A DNA stretch of 64,000 nucleotides from Xiphias gladius (GCF_016859285.1 NC_053408.1:9943213-10007212); one strand, 5' to 3'. Numbered from the stretch's first letter, positions 30,990-44,100 are shown. A program made the numbers and translations. Notes: generated by a model from the sequence alone, not told the origin.

Positions 30990-31470
30990 AATAACTTAAA
31001 TATTTCTACATATAATTAGCATCTGTTACTTGATGCATTAAACATCCACTTACTTAGCTAGATACTTTATTATTCTCCTTTTCATTTAGAGTAGTAAATG
31101 AGGGTTAAGCAGTATCATTTCTACGTTTTTTTTTTTTTTTTTTTAACTCACAGTCGGACTTATTTCAGACAGCTAGTTGAAGTTTGTCTCTGGCGAGCTC
31201 GTACTGTCCTTCGGCTATACGCTAACGTTAGCCTGTTAGCTCGTGTGGTAAGTTAGGTTCTGGTTGGCGGTCCTAAATAGCGTCGCAACAAAGTCGCAAC
31301 AGAGTCTTTACCTCTAAATTTTAGTCCCAGAGCTGCCGACAAACCTCTGCTTTTCGGTCGCTTTTCTAGGTTCCTGGCGCACACATGCTGCTTTCAGTGC
31401 TGATGCTGGTTTGCTAGAGCCGGATCAATTTTGAGAGCGGACTCACTTCCTGCAGAGGGTTCCCGGGAAA
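30990..31470 (-). promoter_or_regulatory. Candidate pus3 promoter region
   Basis: This region lies immediately upstream of the pus3 ATG on the minus strand. The part at about 31,170-31,440 is richer in CpG than flanking DNA, as expected for a housekeeping promoter. No TATA box is placed convincingly. A T-run at about 31,127-31,144 separates it from the coding exon. Confidence 0.4.
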
Positions 31471-31942
31471 TGTAGTTTACTGCTTAAATTGCCGTGTCCT
31501 GGATTTGTACATTGTCTAGTGTGTTTAAAAAAAAAAAAAGGGTATTAATAGAGAAGAATTGAAATAAAAAACCTATTATCTCTAATCTTAGCGGATCATT
31601 TCTGAACTGGTCAGTTTACTTGATGTTGCTGCCGTTTATTATTTTGAAGTACTGTGAGTTTGTCACTCAGATCAGATTCAAAATGTAAGAGCCAAGATGT
31701 CAATAACCTTTTGCTCAGAAATCGCTTTGTGTTCAGCAGAGCAAGCATTTACATGCAGAGCTCCCTGGTGAGGGGCACCAAGTGAGGTGTGCGAGCTACA
31801 GATGAGCTATTCGCAAAATATAGATCATCTGTAGCCTCTTCGCAAGGGAAAACCGTCTCAGGAGTTACTGGGTCATATGCAAATTCAGCTGTTAAACATG
31901 TACATTGAACCACACAACCACCTAACCATAAGGTATCACACA

Positions 31943-31948
31943 TTTATT
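31943..31948 (-). terminator. Candidate tetraspanin polyadenylation signal
   Basis: AATAAA on the minus strand about 195 bases past the tetraspanin stop. A second copy lies at 31,635-31,640. Confidence 0.5.
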
Positions 31949-32141
31949 GAACATATATTCATAGTAAGCATTAACTTTACTTTTATAACAGGTGTTCTCA
32001 ATGTCACAGACCACAACAAACGAAACAATTTCCACTTGTCAAAAGCAAATAAAACAGATCATACCTTAGCAAGAAAAAAACAAAACAGAACAAAACTGTC
32101 ACTGATTTGGGAAGACGACTGTGCTTGGGCACGATGGCGCA

Positions 32142-35100
32142 TCAGCTGAGGTTTTCATAGTTTTTTCGTTTTATGTCCACACACAAGCACAGCCCGACTA
32201 ATAATCCAAAAAACTGTAACAGGAAAAAGGTTGTAGCTTACCGGCAGCAATTGAACTTAAAGGTGGGTCAAAATGGTTCTTTTTTCTCTCTCAGTAAATT
32301 CTGGTTAATTCTTGATTTCATAACCCAAGGCAAACGGGATGAGACAGGCTTTATTATCATTCATGTCATCCTCTTCCTCCTTTCTTTTCAAATGTCTGCA
32401 TTACCATTGCCCGTACGAAAATCTTCTCATGCAGATTGTTGGAACTTGCATATAAATCGTTTATTTAAAAAAATTACTAAATCATGCCAGGAAATACATG
32501 TGATTTTTTTTTTTTTCTAAAGAAACCTTTATGGTATTTCTGTTTTATCAGACATTCTCATATGCAAGACAGACATGTCATATGATATTAAAAGGTGTAT
32601 AAATGACCAACAGTTTACCTCTGAGACTCCAAGAGCGATGCAGACAGCACTAACCCACACCAAGTTTCTCAGCAGAAAGCGCTTGATAGCCCAGATACAA
32701 CCCTGAGGAAGAGCACACAGTCATAAAATACTGTATCATCTGTTCACAGAAATTAGATGAAATGACTGTGGACTTGAAATGAGATTTCCCAGCAGACCTT
32801 TCTGTGTATTTTCGTCATGTCCTGTCCGCAGCCCTCACTCTTCACCACGCAGCAGGAATCCGGCACGGCATCGTGGTTTTCCCAGCCGGTGCTCCTGAAC
32901 CAGTCAGTGTAGCTGTCTGCACCACAGCAGCTGAGCTGTGACACGGTTGACAATACATGAGGATTGCAACAAAGCGCCGACTGTATTTGTGGACCTGTCT
33001 ATTCATGTTGCACCGTAAAGAAAGGACAAGTTCTTCAGGGGTGCTGTGGAGGTCCCCAAAATTTCCCAAAAGTATTTCTTGGAGATTAAGAAAAGTTTGA
33101 ATTCCAGTTTTGAAATGATGTGCTGATTGCCAAATAGAAATAATATTCTGTGTCAATTTTAATAACTTGGAACGTTGTTAACGACAATTAGAAATACTTT
33201 TCACTCACGATGGCCACAGAGCATTTCATTATTATAAGAAGTATTCCTCCACAATATCATCTCAACAAATTCATTTAGTTACTTGGAAAGCATTGTCTTT
33301 CTACAACGTCTGTCATATTATGATAACCAGTCGGGCAAAGCAGGCAATCGCCCCGGGGGCCCCAGACATTTAGGGGGCCTGGGGGCTTCAGGTTCACATT
33401 GTGGCAATACCTGAATGATTACCTTATCTGGAGACCTCATCTTGTAGAGGGAATAAAATATAATACATCTTTTGTTTATGACTTTGATATATCAGTTTAT
33501 ATTGTACTTACATGGTGCACATTCTGATACCACAAAATCATTTTTAATAACTAATACATGTACAATGCATAGAAAGTGGGAGAAACAGGGCCTTGTTAGG
33601 GGCCCACACCTTTTTCGGGCGGTTGAATTGGTTTAATTTGGGCCTGTATACGATCACGTACTACACATTCTCTCCAGTCTATTAAGTGTCTCTTGCAAGT
33701 GATAAAACATGAAGCTCTTCCTGTCACCTTTTCCTGAATACTGTTGACGGGGCGTCTTTTCTCCAGGCTGTAGCCATAGATCACCGCTCGTGCTTTGGTA
33801 TTGATACCACTGTTCATCTGTAGGAGGGCAGCCTACAGAGAAAATGTGATTAGCAAATGAGGCCTAGCATGATCAGCACTAGAACTTTGTTTTATTTAAG
33901 GGCATGTCCCCTCCTTAAGAAACACCGTTAATGTTAGTTCAGATCCCAGGCTCAGATAATTCCCTGTGGACAGGATTAAGGTGTCTCACCCTGCTGCGGA
34001 ATATGTAAAAGGCAGCGCCTGTGAGTATCTCCAAGATGATGATCACTGTCAGGATGCAGATGAACTAGTTCATTGGAAAAACAGAGCGAGCAGTGTCATA
34101 GGTCAGTCATTTCCCATCTCCATTAAATAAAGCTTACAAATATCTTCTGATGTGTCATATTAAAGTCAGAATCGACCATTTCACGATCCGTCAATTAAAT
34201 ATCTGTTGAGACGTCTCTGATAAGTGTTGGAAAACATTTTGGACACGGTCTCCATTTATTTCATTCCAGTTGTTCAATCAAGCACAAAAATCCAGAATCA
34301 AAATACTGGTACTTAACATCCTCCTTAGGTTTATAAAATCTATGAGAGACCATCTCAAACCCATTACTGAGGATTATTTTACTTACACAAGCCACCATAG
34401 ACGAATTATTAATGATTGCCCCAACTTGGCCCAAGAGGGAGATGAGGGCGATGGTGACACCCACTGTGATGAGGACTATAGCAATTTTAGACAGACCACT
34501 CAGTGCAAAAGTGTCCATCTGTGAGTAAGTCGAGTATTGTGTCGCTCCGATAGTGACGAGGGCGACCCCAGATATCTGAAAAACAAGTTTGACAAGAGGA
34601 CATTAATTCGCTGCTTTATATGACAACATCGAACCTAATGAACACAGTTCTGCCGGTGATTTAACGGGGGTCTAATGTCAATCTGTTGAAGTATGGGTCT
34701 GAATCATCCGGTTAAGGAGAAAGCCAAACGCAAAGAAATTGGACAAGATGTATCTCTCAGATACATTTGATGTAATTTCTATGTGTCTAAAATCAGTGTA
34801 GAGAGATAAATATTCTATAAGTTTTTAAAATATTTTCTCTAAAATAACAATTAAAAAGAAGCCTGGGTTGCTCATTCTGTGGGTGGGTTTCCTTTTTTAC
34901 CCACATTAGGTAGTAATATTCCAGTTTTTTTTTTTTTTTTCTGCACATGCAAAGGCCCACCCAGGACCCCTCGCTGGCTCATCTGGCCGAGACTCGGACT
35001 GATTATCTTCCACATTTGTCACTGCTCCAACCACTGGCCCAACCACTGAGACCCCCGATACCGTCTAATACACATATGTTAGGAAGGGAAGAACGATTTC

Positions 35101-35516
35101 TCCTTCAAATTATGCCATAAAATACGTTCACTCCGCTGCCCCTTCTTTTATTTCTTCGCTTACAGCAACAGCTTTGGACAAAAGAAGGATTAAAGTTACA
35201 GCAGACTCCCTGTACTTCTTCAAAGCAGCTACTCGACAACCATGCATTGTCATGAGAATGATATAGATCTATCACAGTACACATAGCGTGATTAATTTGA
35301 CGTATAATTTACTCATATCAATCCAAAACCACTTATAATGCTAAATCCAACCTTTTTTTAAAATCTCACTTTATCTAGACTATTTATTATTTGAATCATC
35401 AATGTTATCAGTCATCCCCATTTACAACACTTCCATCCAAAAATTAACTTACTCACATTACCTACCAAGAGGAGCACATTGAGGAAAATGAAACAGCATT
35501 TACTGCTGCAAAACAT
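32142..35516 (-). CDS. CD63-like tetraspanin, seven coding exons
   Basis: CDS = complement(join(32142..32213, 32619..32702, 32798..32935, 33728..33832, 33990..34064, 34387..34575, 35466..35516)), 237 aa, all introns in phase 0. Tetraspanins are four-pass membrane proteins that organise partner proteins in the plasma membrane or endosomes. Seen here: a short Cys-rich N-terminus (MFCSSKCC), TM1 from about residue 8, TM2 about 47-67, TM3 about 81-102, a large extracellular loop with SCCG (Cys143, Cys144), PDSCC (Cys168, Cys169), GCG (Cys176) and a GC just before TM4 (Cys188), then TM4 about 195-223 and a 15-residue basic tail ending NYENLS. Six loop cysteines and the TDW...VPDSCC spacing fit the CD63-type subgroup. 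Odd points: the TM2 end reads GQVGA rather than the usual GCCGA, and the exon 5 donor is GTCTGC, a weak match. I cannot name the orthologue. A noncoding exon may lie near 36.15-36.3 kb. Confidence 0.93.
33330..33625. repeat. Possible GGGGCCC-rich fish repeat in a tetraspanin intron
   Basis: The stretch contains cgccccgggggccccagac and later gttaggggcccacac, phrases that recall fragments of a fish interspersed repeat. Boundaries and family cannot be determined here. Confidence 0.35.
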
Positions 35517-35639
35517 CGTCAGGACTTGATGCAGGCAACCCAAATCTTCGCAGAGATGTTTATACTCGATTAAAAGAAAAGTTAGAGCAGAGAGACAGCT
35601 GCAAACCGTCCTTAGTCCAAGTTGGAACAGAGGCACCTA

Positions 35640-37560
35640 AAAGTAACTCAGCAGTGAGTGTGTCAAATGACCTCATGAAAATGAGAAGGTAGCCTGATAA
35701 CAGTTTAAAAGATATATCTCACAAAAACATACAGTCCCTGTTAGAATATTTGAATAGTATCATCACTGAAGGGCAAAAGGTACCATAAAATATGATCATC
35801 TAAATACTGAGTAGTAGCCGTCTTTATACTCTGGGAATATAATGTAAATACTGAAAAATTACTATAATGTTTCTGACATTCATTTCATATACACTAGCAG
35901 CAGTTTGCACATTTGCTAAAGCCAAAGTCTGGCATCGCTGAAGGGGTGTGTTTAATAACCTAAGAAAAACATTGCTGTGTTCTTATGGGCTGAACTGTGC
36001 AGTTAAACTATTCAAACAGACGATATGCCGGTAGATCACACATGAACTTGCCTCCCCAAAATATTGGATGAAAACAGAACAGAAAAAAAACTAGAGAATC
36101 CTGTTACTTTCTTTCTGTCACATCTCAAAATGTGCCGAGTATACCTGCAGCCATCTGACTTCCCCAGAGCTTCTCCACCTACATATGGATCTGAAGCCGC
36201 GGCAGGAGACCCGATCCGACTCCACAGGGCTGGAAAAGGGCCGAGGCCTCTGGCTGCGGCACAATAATCTCCATCGCAGTAACCTCAGAGTGACCCGCTG
36301 CGAGGACGCTTTTGACACACTGCCAGAGTGTCCTCTACTCCTCCCATCTCTTTTGATTCATGTCTTTTTCTGCTCTCTTAGAGCTCAAGACAGAGTGCAT
36401 CAGGCTGTGAAGGACCATGCTGCTTTCTAATCTCAGACATTATTCTGCTCTTTACTCTGCCCTCACTGACAACTGAATCAAAGCAGGCTCATTGAACATA
36501 TATGAGGGAAAGATGAAGACAAAACAGACTCGGTTGTGGGCTGGGTCACAAGGTTTTCCCCCAAAAGCTGTAAATATTAGAGGGACATAGAGAGGGTTGT
36601 CTGTTTGTCAAGAGACTGGTGTACACGTGTGTGTGGTTTTGTCTTTCCTCTGCTCACCACTGCCTCTCTGTCTATGAAACCTTATCTGCTTGTTCTTATT
36701 TGCCTGCGAAAAGATATCCAGGCTGAAGAGACAAAGAAAATTGTTTAAGATTACCGGAGTTGCGTCTCTGTGCAATCTATTTTGTTATTTCCAAGGTTAA
36801 TTTGAGGACTTTACTGAACTTATGTGGTCTTGATTTGACCATCTCCTGTATGGTCATCATTTTGGGCTGACAGATTTTTTTATAATTTCTGCAGTGTGAG
36901 GTGCACAACCACAGGAGGGCCCCATTTGACATTTTTAAAACTGTGCAGTCACTTTCAAACCATTATCAACCAGTTACAAGCGTGCGTCGCTAATATTTCG
37001 TCTGCCCTCTCTTCAGTTTCCTGGTGTCTTGGAGTCTGCATTTGTCTGAAATAGTCTGCAGGAAAAGGAGGCAAAATACTTAACACAGAGCTTGCATGTC
37101 TTTGAAGGACTTCATGGGAACGGGAAGTGAAATGATTACCATAATTGGGCCGTTATGTCACAGAGAGAGAACGCTATCCTTCCCACTCTTTGCTTTTCCT
37201 GTTTTGAATTACGTAAGATTTGGTTAAAACCTTTTAAGATTCCTGTCTGATAAGGAAAGAGGTAGGCTCTGAGGCCATGCTATTCAATGTATATTTCATT
37301 GACATGAAAACTCTTTGTACAATAATGACTTGCTCTATGTTGGAAAGATCCATATAGGGCAAAAAAGGGTACCACTGAATGCACTAAAGCATATTCTGTT
37401 GGATTTTTTTTTTTTTTTTTTCAACCTTATATGGCTCTTTCAAAAGAATGTGCCCCAAAGCTGGACCTCAGTGATCAGTCCATGTTTTCCATGGGCGATG
37501 TCATGTGCTTTGACACCCTTTCGTGTATTATCTTCACGCATTTAAAAACCTGATAAATCA
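35640..37560. other. Noncoding interval including presumed tetraspanin 5' leader
   Basis: No coding gene is supported. A donor-like CAG|GTATAC on the minus strand near 36,148-36,154 and an acceptor-like CTTTTAG near 35,637 could bound the intron behind a noncoding first exon in the CpG-richer patch at about 36,155-36,320. Open frames at 36,064-36,430 are attributed to that GC-rich patch. Confidence 0.35.
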
Positions 37561-37564
37561 TCAG

Positions 37565-38255
37565 TTAAATAACGCGAACAGTCAAATCCAAAACACAGTA
37601 ACTAAATATTTTAGCAAAATTGAGCTAAGGTCAAAATTTGCCATTGGAATGTGCATGTAAAATTGGCAAGAACTACAAAACACTAGGTAAAAACCAAACT
37701 GCAGTGACTGAAACTCCGGCTATTTGAGGTTTGCTGGGGAGATTCTTGTAATTGAAAAAAATCCATTTGGATGTTCAAACAACTTACTAACAGTTATACC
37801 ACACAAATAGGTCAGTGGCAAAAATCTAATAATGAGAGAGAAAAAGGGGGTAACACCAGTAAACCAGTCCTGCCAGTTTAGCAGATTTAGACTAAACCTA
37901 AGACTAGCTTAATCGGGGCAAAACTGAGTTAAGACCAGAATCTGCCATGGGAATGTGCAAATTAGATTTTTGGGGAAAAGAAAGAAAGAAAAACAAGACA
38001 AAAATGTATGTAAAATTCCGAAGAACCACGAAAACAAAAATCAAACAGCAGTGACTGCACTCCAGCACAGGCTAGCTGGTGAGATAGGCTAGCTGGTGAG
38101 ATGGTCTAGCTAAAGCAAATTTACCCACTTTTATGTTTCCTGCAAGTGATAATTCAAATTTGATGTAATAAGGAATAGAATATGCTATAACTCATTAGAA
38201 AAATACAGTAACGCCAGTCCCTGCTAGCTTAGCAGGACTGGCGTTAGCGGTAACT
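37565..38255. repeat. Old diverged tandem repeat, about 300-bp unit
   Basis: Two stretches share an ordered series of phrases: 37,617-37,735 (tgagctaaggtc, ccattggaatgtgca, gtaaaattggcaagaac, caaactgcagtgactg, actcc) and 37,925-38,065 (tgagttaagacc, ccatgggaatgtgca, gtaaaattccgaagaac, caaacagcagtgactg, actcc). A third partial unit appears to begin at about 38,205 (agtaacgccagtcc), recalling gtaacaccagtaaaccagtcc at about 37,850. The period is about 300-350 bp. The copies differ by many substitutions and indels, so the duplication is old. Coding potential is absent. Confidence 0.65.
38209..38246. repeat. Hairpin-forming inverted repeat
   Basis: Bases 38209-38220 (taacgccagtcc) pair exactly with 38235-38246. 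After a single bulged C, 38222-38225 pair with 38231-38234, leaving a five-base loop. It lies at the edge of the tandem repeat. Confidence 0.8.
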
Positions 38256-38259
38256 GCCA

Positions 38260-40400
38260 TCTCAGCCTCTGTCTGCAGCTGAATTCAGGTGATTTTATGT
38301 GGTTTTCTTAAAAATGACATATTCAAATATATTAAATTTCTTTAAATTACTTTATTAAAGTAGTTCAAAAGGACAAGTGAGCTGAACAGACCAGAACACA
38401 TTTTTTTTTTTTGGTAGATACTGCGTTTTCACTGCTACCTTTAGATTGTCCGAATATAAAGGGCAGTATTTCAATTTCTGTTTAGTAATCAGTGGAAAAA
38501 GGCTTAAAAGTAAGGTTTTACAACTTATATACCTGCTAGACAATTTGGTGAAGAGCCTTAACTTTAAACCCTTTTTCTCAGCTTCACTCTTACTGTTGTT
38601 ACTATGCTCTGCGTTACACCATTCTTGAGCCCCTTTATTTAGTTATTGAACCACATCTGTGTAAACTGAGGCGAGAAAAGAAAAAAGAAAACTGAAAATG
38701 TTTACGTTGTTTTTTACAGTTGTACACGATGTGTACATTTGTGACATTTCTTTATATTGGAAAGCTTGAAAGCTTGGGTAGCGCGAGTCTCTCCGTCAGT
38801 AAACAGTTAAGCTTCCCTTGATGTTTGGTCCATCCATCAGCGTGCTTTTAGCACCAGGGGACTAAAATGAATTATGTGCCTCCCACCATATGTTACTACT
38901 TACACATACCAGTCCCTGTAATAGTTTCCTTACATTCTTGCCCTTGACGCCGTTGAGTGAAATGCATTCATTTAAAAAACCACCACTCATTTATTTGAGG
39001 GCAGCTTTTAGAAAAAAAAAATATTATGCAACCATTGTTACTGTTGTTGAAGCGCTGTAAATTTGCCGCACAAGAGGCCTCTGATGTTTGTTTTTATCAC
39101 TAATCAGCAACAAATGCATCAGTTATGTAATGGTTACTCCATATTTCCATGTTAAACTGTATGTGTATGTGTATGTAAACAATATACGTTTACAGTTCCA
39201 TATCAGTGTGAGTTGTATCTAGACAAATGATAATGGTTCATATGCTTATTGAACTGAATGGCACAATAACTGACTAATAAAGAAATACAATGAAATATAG
39301 TTATAGTGGCTGGCGTATAAGTTTGAATTTTTATTGATCCAATAATGTGAAAATCTTTTACTGACTGAACTAAGATTAAAAAAAAAAGAGAACAGCAAGA
39401 GGCAAAGTCTTTTATTCACATACTATAAGTGAAACTAAGATCGAGTCAATTAAGCTATTTACAGACCTTCAGTGAAACTGCTTTTCAGAATAGTAACAGA
39501 GAAAAAGAGAACCCTAAAGGCCTATCAATGAGCTTCATAGGCTTTGAATATAGACAAGAAACAAAATACTCTGTAGCTAAATATCATCAAACAAAGGGGA
39601 AATGAAACCACACCTTGTAGACACACCCAACCAGCAGCAATACGATTAACAAATTAATAGAATTAAAGGCGTCTCATTATCAAATGGAGCTTATTGTTTG
39701 TGGTCGCATGGTCCCACTTCTCCACTGCCCTTCAAAGAAACTCTACCCCAGAAATCCACAGTCTTAAATGGTCCCATCAATGATCTTCCTACGTGATCCG
39801 TCGCAGAGCAGAGTAAATGCTCCCAGAAAGCTGCCCTACTGGATCTTCTTGATTCCTTCGGTGGCTCTGGCAGTGTGGCTCAGCCTACAGTTTGAAGGGA
39901 ATGAAATGCCGAACAGAAGCTGACGGCGGGAATCTGCGATTATGGTCTGAGGGGAGAAGCAATCTTTATGAAGAGTGGCGTCAGGTAAAATATGCTTTTT
40001 ATACTTCTTTGGTGTGTGTTTCTTTAATCACTATCCATCTTATTGCTCTCTGATTCTCTTCAGCTTGAATGTTTCCTCTTTCCATCTCCTATTCTTGCTT
40101 ACAATCTTGTTTGTTTTCTATCACACGTACCCCCCCCCCCCTCTGTTTTCAGTCCAGAGGGACAGTGGGAACTTGACATGTGTGTTTTCAATTGGCCTTC
40201 TGTTAAAACGGGCTGTTCCTGTGTACTGTGGGGCTGAGCGTGGGTAGTGATTTCAGAGGCAGTCTGAAAGCAGAGGCTCCTCCTGTTAGCATCTCAGAGG
40301 ATGTGTGAAGTCAGACAGGGTGAGCATGCAACACATCAGCTTCACACTATGCTTACATACTGAGTAAAAACCAACCACAACCAAGAGAAGCAGCGCTTGT
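38260..40400. other. Noncoding interval before the MLCK gene
   Basis: No gene or RNA is recognised. The last few hundred bases presumably hold the promoter and 5' leader of the kinase gene, but no TATA box or CpG island is clear. A C-run lies at about 40,131-40,142. Confidence 0.4.
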
Positions 40401-40415
40401 CATTTCTACTCAAGG

Positions 40416-41093
40416 ATGGAGAAGGACGGTAAGAAGCCGAAGACAGTTGTGTCTACTTTCCGGTTGGCCCTCAACCCTCAAGCCGGACCTGTCTGTGTCG
40501 GGAAGAAAGAAAAAGAGAATAGACTGGAGACCACTAACATGATGGCAAGGGGAAACAACAAACTGGGAGTCTCGTCTGCAACAGGTAAACACTTGAAAAG
40601 TTGACTTTCAGACTAAGTGCACTTTTTTTAATGTGACCTTTTCAATTCTACATGTTAATGAACTGGGCACACTGTTAAATTTTGCAATATAAATGTAAAG
40701 CACTCATAGCATTTGCCACAGTTACACTCTATCCGGAGCCTCACACCACTGAAACCCCTGCAGGCGCTTCATGTTTTAATTTGAGCTTTTTTAACTTGAA
40801 CCTTTTGCATGAGGGGCATTGCAAAAGCCTATCAGGAAAACCAGGACTACTGGTATCTGTTAGATTGCATATGTATGATGAGGCCAGCTCCCCTGGGGCT
40901 AGTCCACTACCTGTCAAAATAATAACCAAGGGCGCAGCTTTTAAATAACAAGATTAGTGTGAAATGTGCTGTTTTTGTGGCTGCTGTGATAGTGCAATGG
41001 TCAGAGCTGTCCTTAGGCAATTTCACTCTAACGGTGTAGGAATGACGCGCAACTTGCCTCCCCCCTCGTTCCCCCAAATGTAAACACACACAC

Positions 41094-41138
<45 letters not shown>

Positions 41139-44100
41139 CACACTGATTACATTCCACCTTCCACTGGTGAGCACCCGCTGTTTATCCTGGTAGACATTCC
41201 AACACCAAAATACACATGTGCAAAAACACATGTGGTGGGAAAATCTTTTGAACAGCATGTCAAATTCCCCACACTTGCACTCACTCAAACATCAATTTTA
41301 ATTTTCTGACTACATTAACATTTGTAAGTACCACACAGCGCGTATGAGGCTCATTTACAGATCGATCAGTTACGTCATCGGTTGTTATTGGTTTTGCTTA
41401 ACGTAACGTCAACATATTTCTTTTGGATTTGGTGGCCCATCCTGATTGGTCAGTGGTGGAAGAAAAATCGGTGTATACAGTCTGAAATCCGGTGAAGCAA
41501 GCCTGAAAACAATTCCATTGTCCTTGACTTCTTATCTCTGTTAAGATGTCAGACAGACACAAGTCCAGGCCCTGGCATCACCTCTCTTCAAAGAACCACT
41601 CCAGGACTTCACAGTCTGTGAGGGAAGTGATGCTACTTTTCAAGGTGTTATCACAGGAAGTGGGCCTCTGAAAGTTTCCTGGCTACACAATGGTAAGTGA
41701 CCGATTATCATGCCTTGAAAATGCCTTTGAACGTGAAGAAATTATGCTAGAACATGTCAACCAAAGCTCTTATGTTGAGGTTCAAAACACGGTATCTTAT
41801 ATTTAGAATTATTTTTATGCTGATAAACTACTTTGAAAATATGTGTTTCTCCATTGTTGTCTTGCCATTTAGGTGAAAAGGTGCATTCAGGTAATACTTC
41901 CTTCAAAAATGGTGTGGCTGTTCTGTCGCTGAGTCAGTGTTCTCGTGGAAATGCTGGGACATATACCTGCACAGTTGAGAATATTGCTGGAAAACAGTCA
42001 AGCAGTGCTGTGTTACATGTCACGGGTAAAGCAGGAGCAATGAGTCTTGTTAGGAATTCCTCACAAACATCAAGTACAGTATAACTCGCCCTTAACTGAA
42101 CCACTCTGAAGGGATCTGTGTACTCTGTTTACAAAGGAACAGCAACAAAGGAAGTCCCCAGAACACGCAACTATGAGCAGCACAGCAGCACATTCAAGGG
42201 TGCATCACGTGAAAATACTCAATTGTCCCCAGCTTCTAAAGGGAAAAGTCAACACAGAGAAAAAAAGGAAAAAGGTAGATTAATAAACTTTCTTTATATT
42301 GTTACACACCCATTAACTCTCCCTTCTTACTGATTTTCTCATTCATTTATTAATTTCAAAAACCTTCCATAAAAATAATGCAAATTTATAGTAAATATGC
42401 TGATAATACAGGGCAGGGAAGCAGCAAACAAACATGCGTAGTGACAAGTAAAATTTTGAACGACGTGTTTCGTTTCGTTAATAAAATTTTGTTTTTAAAT
42501 TTCACTAACTTCTGCTGCGGTCTACCCACACAAACAGTTTTGGTTACGGCAAACTACCTGCCCATTCAAGTACACTTCACTGGCAGTCTGTTGATGGCAG
42601 TATTTGCTCCTGCAACCAAACATGACTGCAAATATGACATGATTGGCTAGATACTTCTTAAATCCCCCTATCATAGCACAGACCTCTAAACCCACCTACT
42701 CCACTGATATCAGAGACATCAACCTTCAAACAAAAGTCTCCACTAGCAAAGGTGAATAGAGGAAAACACATCAAGTTTAGACACTGAATTAAGTAAAAGT
42801 TTATTGCATTTTCCAGCACTTTTCTCAAGATTAACTGTAGAAATCAAACAAGCTCTGCCTCTCCTCAGGACCTCCTGTGGAGTTTCTTAACCCACCCGAG
42901 CAGGTGGAGGCTCGGGTAGGAAAGCAGGCCCGGCTACACTGTGAGTTCAGGAGCAGCTCAACCCCTGTGGCCTGCTGCTGGATTTATAACAGAGACAAAG
43001 TAAGAATGTCACAGCCCCGGTGTTGTTAATTTGGATTGATTCGTTTCTATTCTGGCTTTGAAACCCTTTGTCTTTGAATTTTTCCTCCCTCTTCAGGTGG
43101 TAGTGGGAGGGCCAAGGTTGTCTGTCAGGAGCACTGAGACCCAAAGCAGTGTTGAGATCTCACAGGCCTGTCCAGACGACACAGGCTCTTACGCTGTCAT
43201 AGTGCGAAACCGACAAGGCTCTGCCCAGCATACGGTCTACCTGAGCGTCATAGGTGAGACTCGACTTTTGTCTACAGTTCTGTCCTTACGTTAGATATTC
43301 GGTGCTCTCAGTGATTTGAGATGATGCAGCACTAGTTTTTATTGTTCCCCTAAATGCATGCTCAGGCACTGGACAGTAAGAAAAGAGTGGCTTATTGATA
43401 TTGCTTGATACACAGATGTAAAATGATCTGACAAAAAAAAAAAAACACTGAAGAGGAGAAAGACTGGAAGCAATAATGTAAATATTCAAAAATCATGTCT
43501 GTATTGGATATTAGCTACCCCAAAAGCTAATATATGATAACTAGCAGTAAAACAAACTTTAAATGATACCTGTTACTGTCTCGGGTGCACCTGTTGTCTT
43601 GTGTCTCGGTGTAGGAATTAAAAGTATTTTATTCTTGAATTTCACCGCAGACCGACCTCATCCACCCGCATCTCAACCTGTTGTTTCCAAGCTCTCCACC
43701 CGGTCCCTGGTCCTGTCCTGGACTGGCCCCAGCTACGACGGAGGCACAGCTGTGTTGGGTTACATTGTGGAGGTCAGACAAGACGCCCTGGACAAGCCTG
43801 GGAGCTGGACCGCAGTATCAAGCCGTTGCAAAAACACATCCTACCACGTCCGCTCAGGCCTGGAGCCTCTGGGGCAGTACAGCTTCCGTGTCAGGGCCTA
43901 CAACTCAGCAGGAGTCAGCGAACCAAGCCAGGAGTCTGCCTGTGTCGAGATGGCGACGGCGAGTGCGTGATATGCTGAATTTGTGAAATGTTTGAAATGA
44001 GGATTGGAGATAAAATGCCGTTTTATTTTTTGGATTTATTTTGTGATATCTGTCATGAGAAATGTGCTGATTTGTCTTCTCTTTTGATTTTGTGTCTCAA

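Noticed and set aside
34960-35060. tRNA-like or SINE-like text (tggctcatctggccgagactc)
   Set aside because: Resemblance to an A box is weak. No B box or cloverleaf could be drawn, so no tRNA or SINE is claimed.
40426-40436. GTAAGA just inside the first mylk5 exon as an alternative donor
   Set aside because: The downstream frame of the same exon joins the next exons in phase, so the longer exon is preferred.
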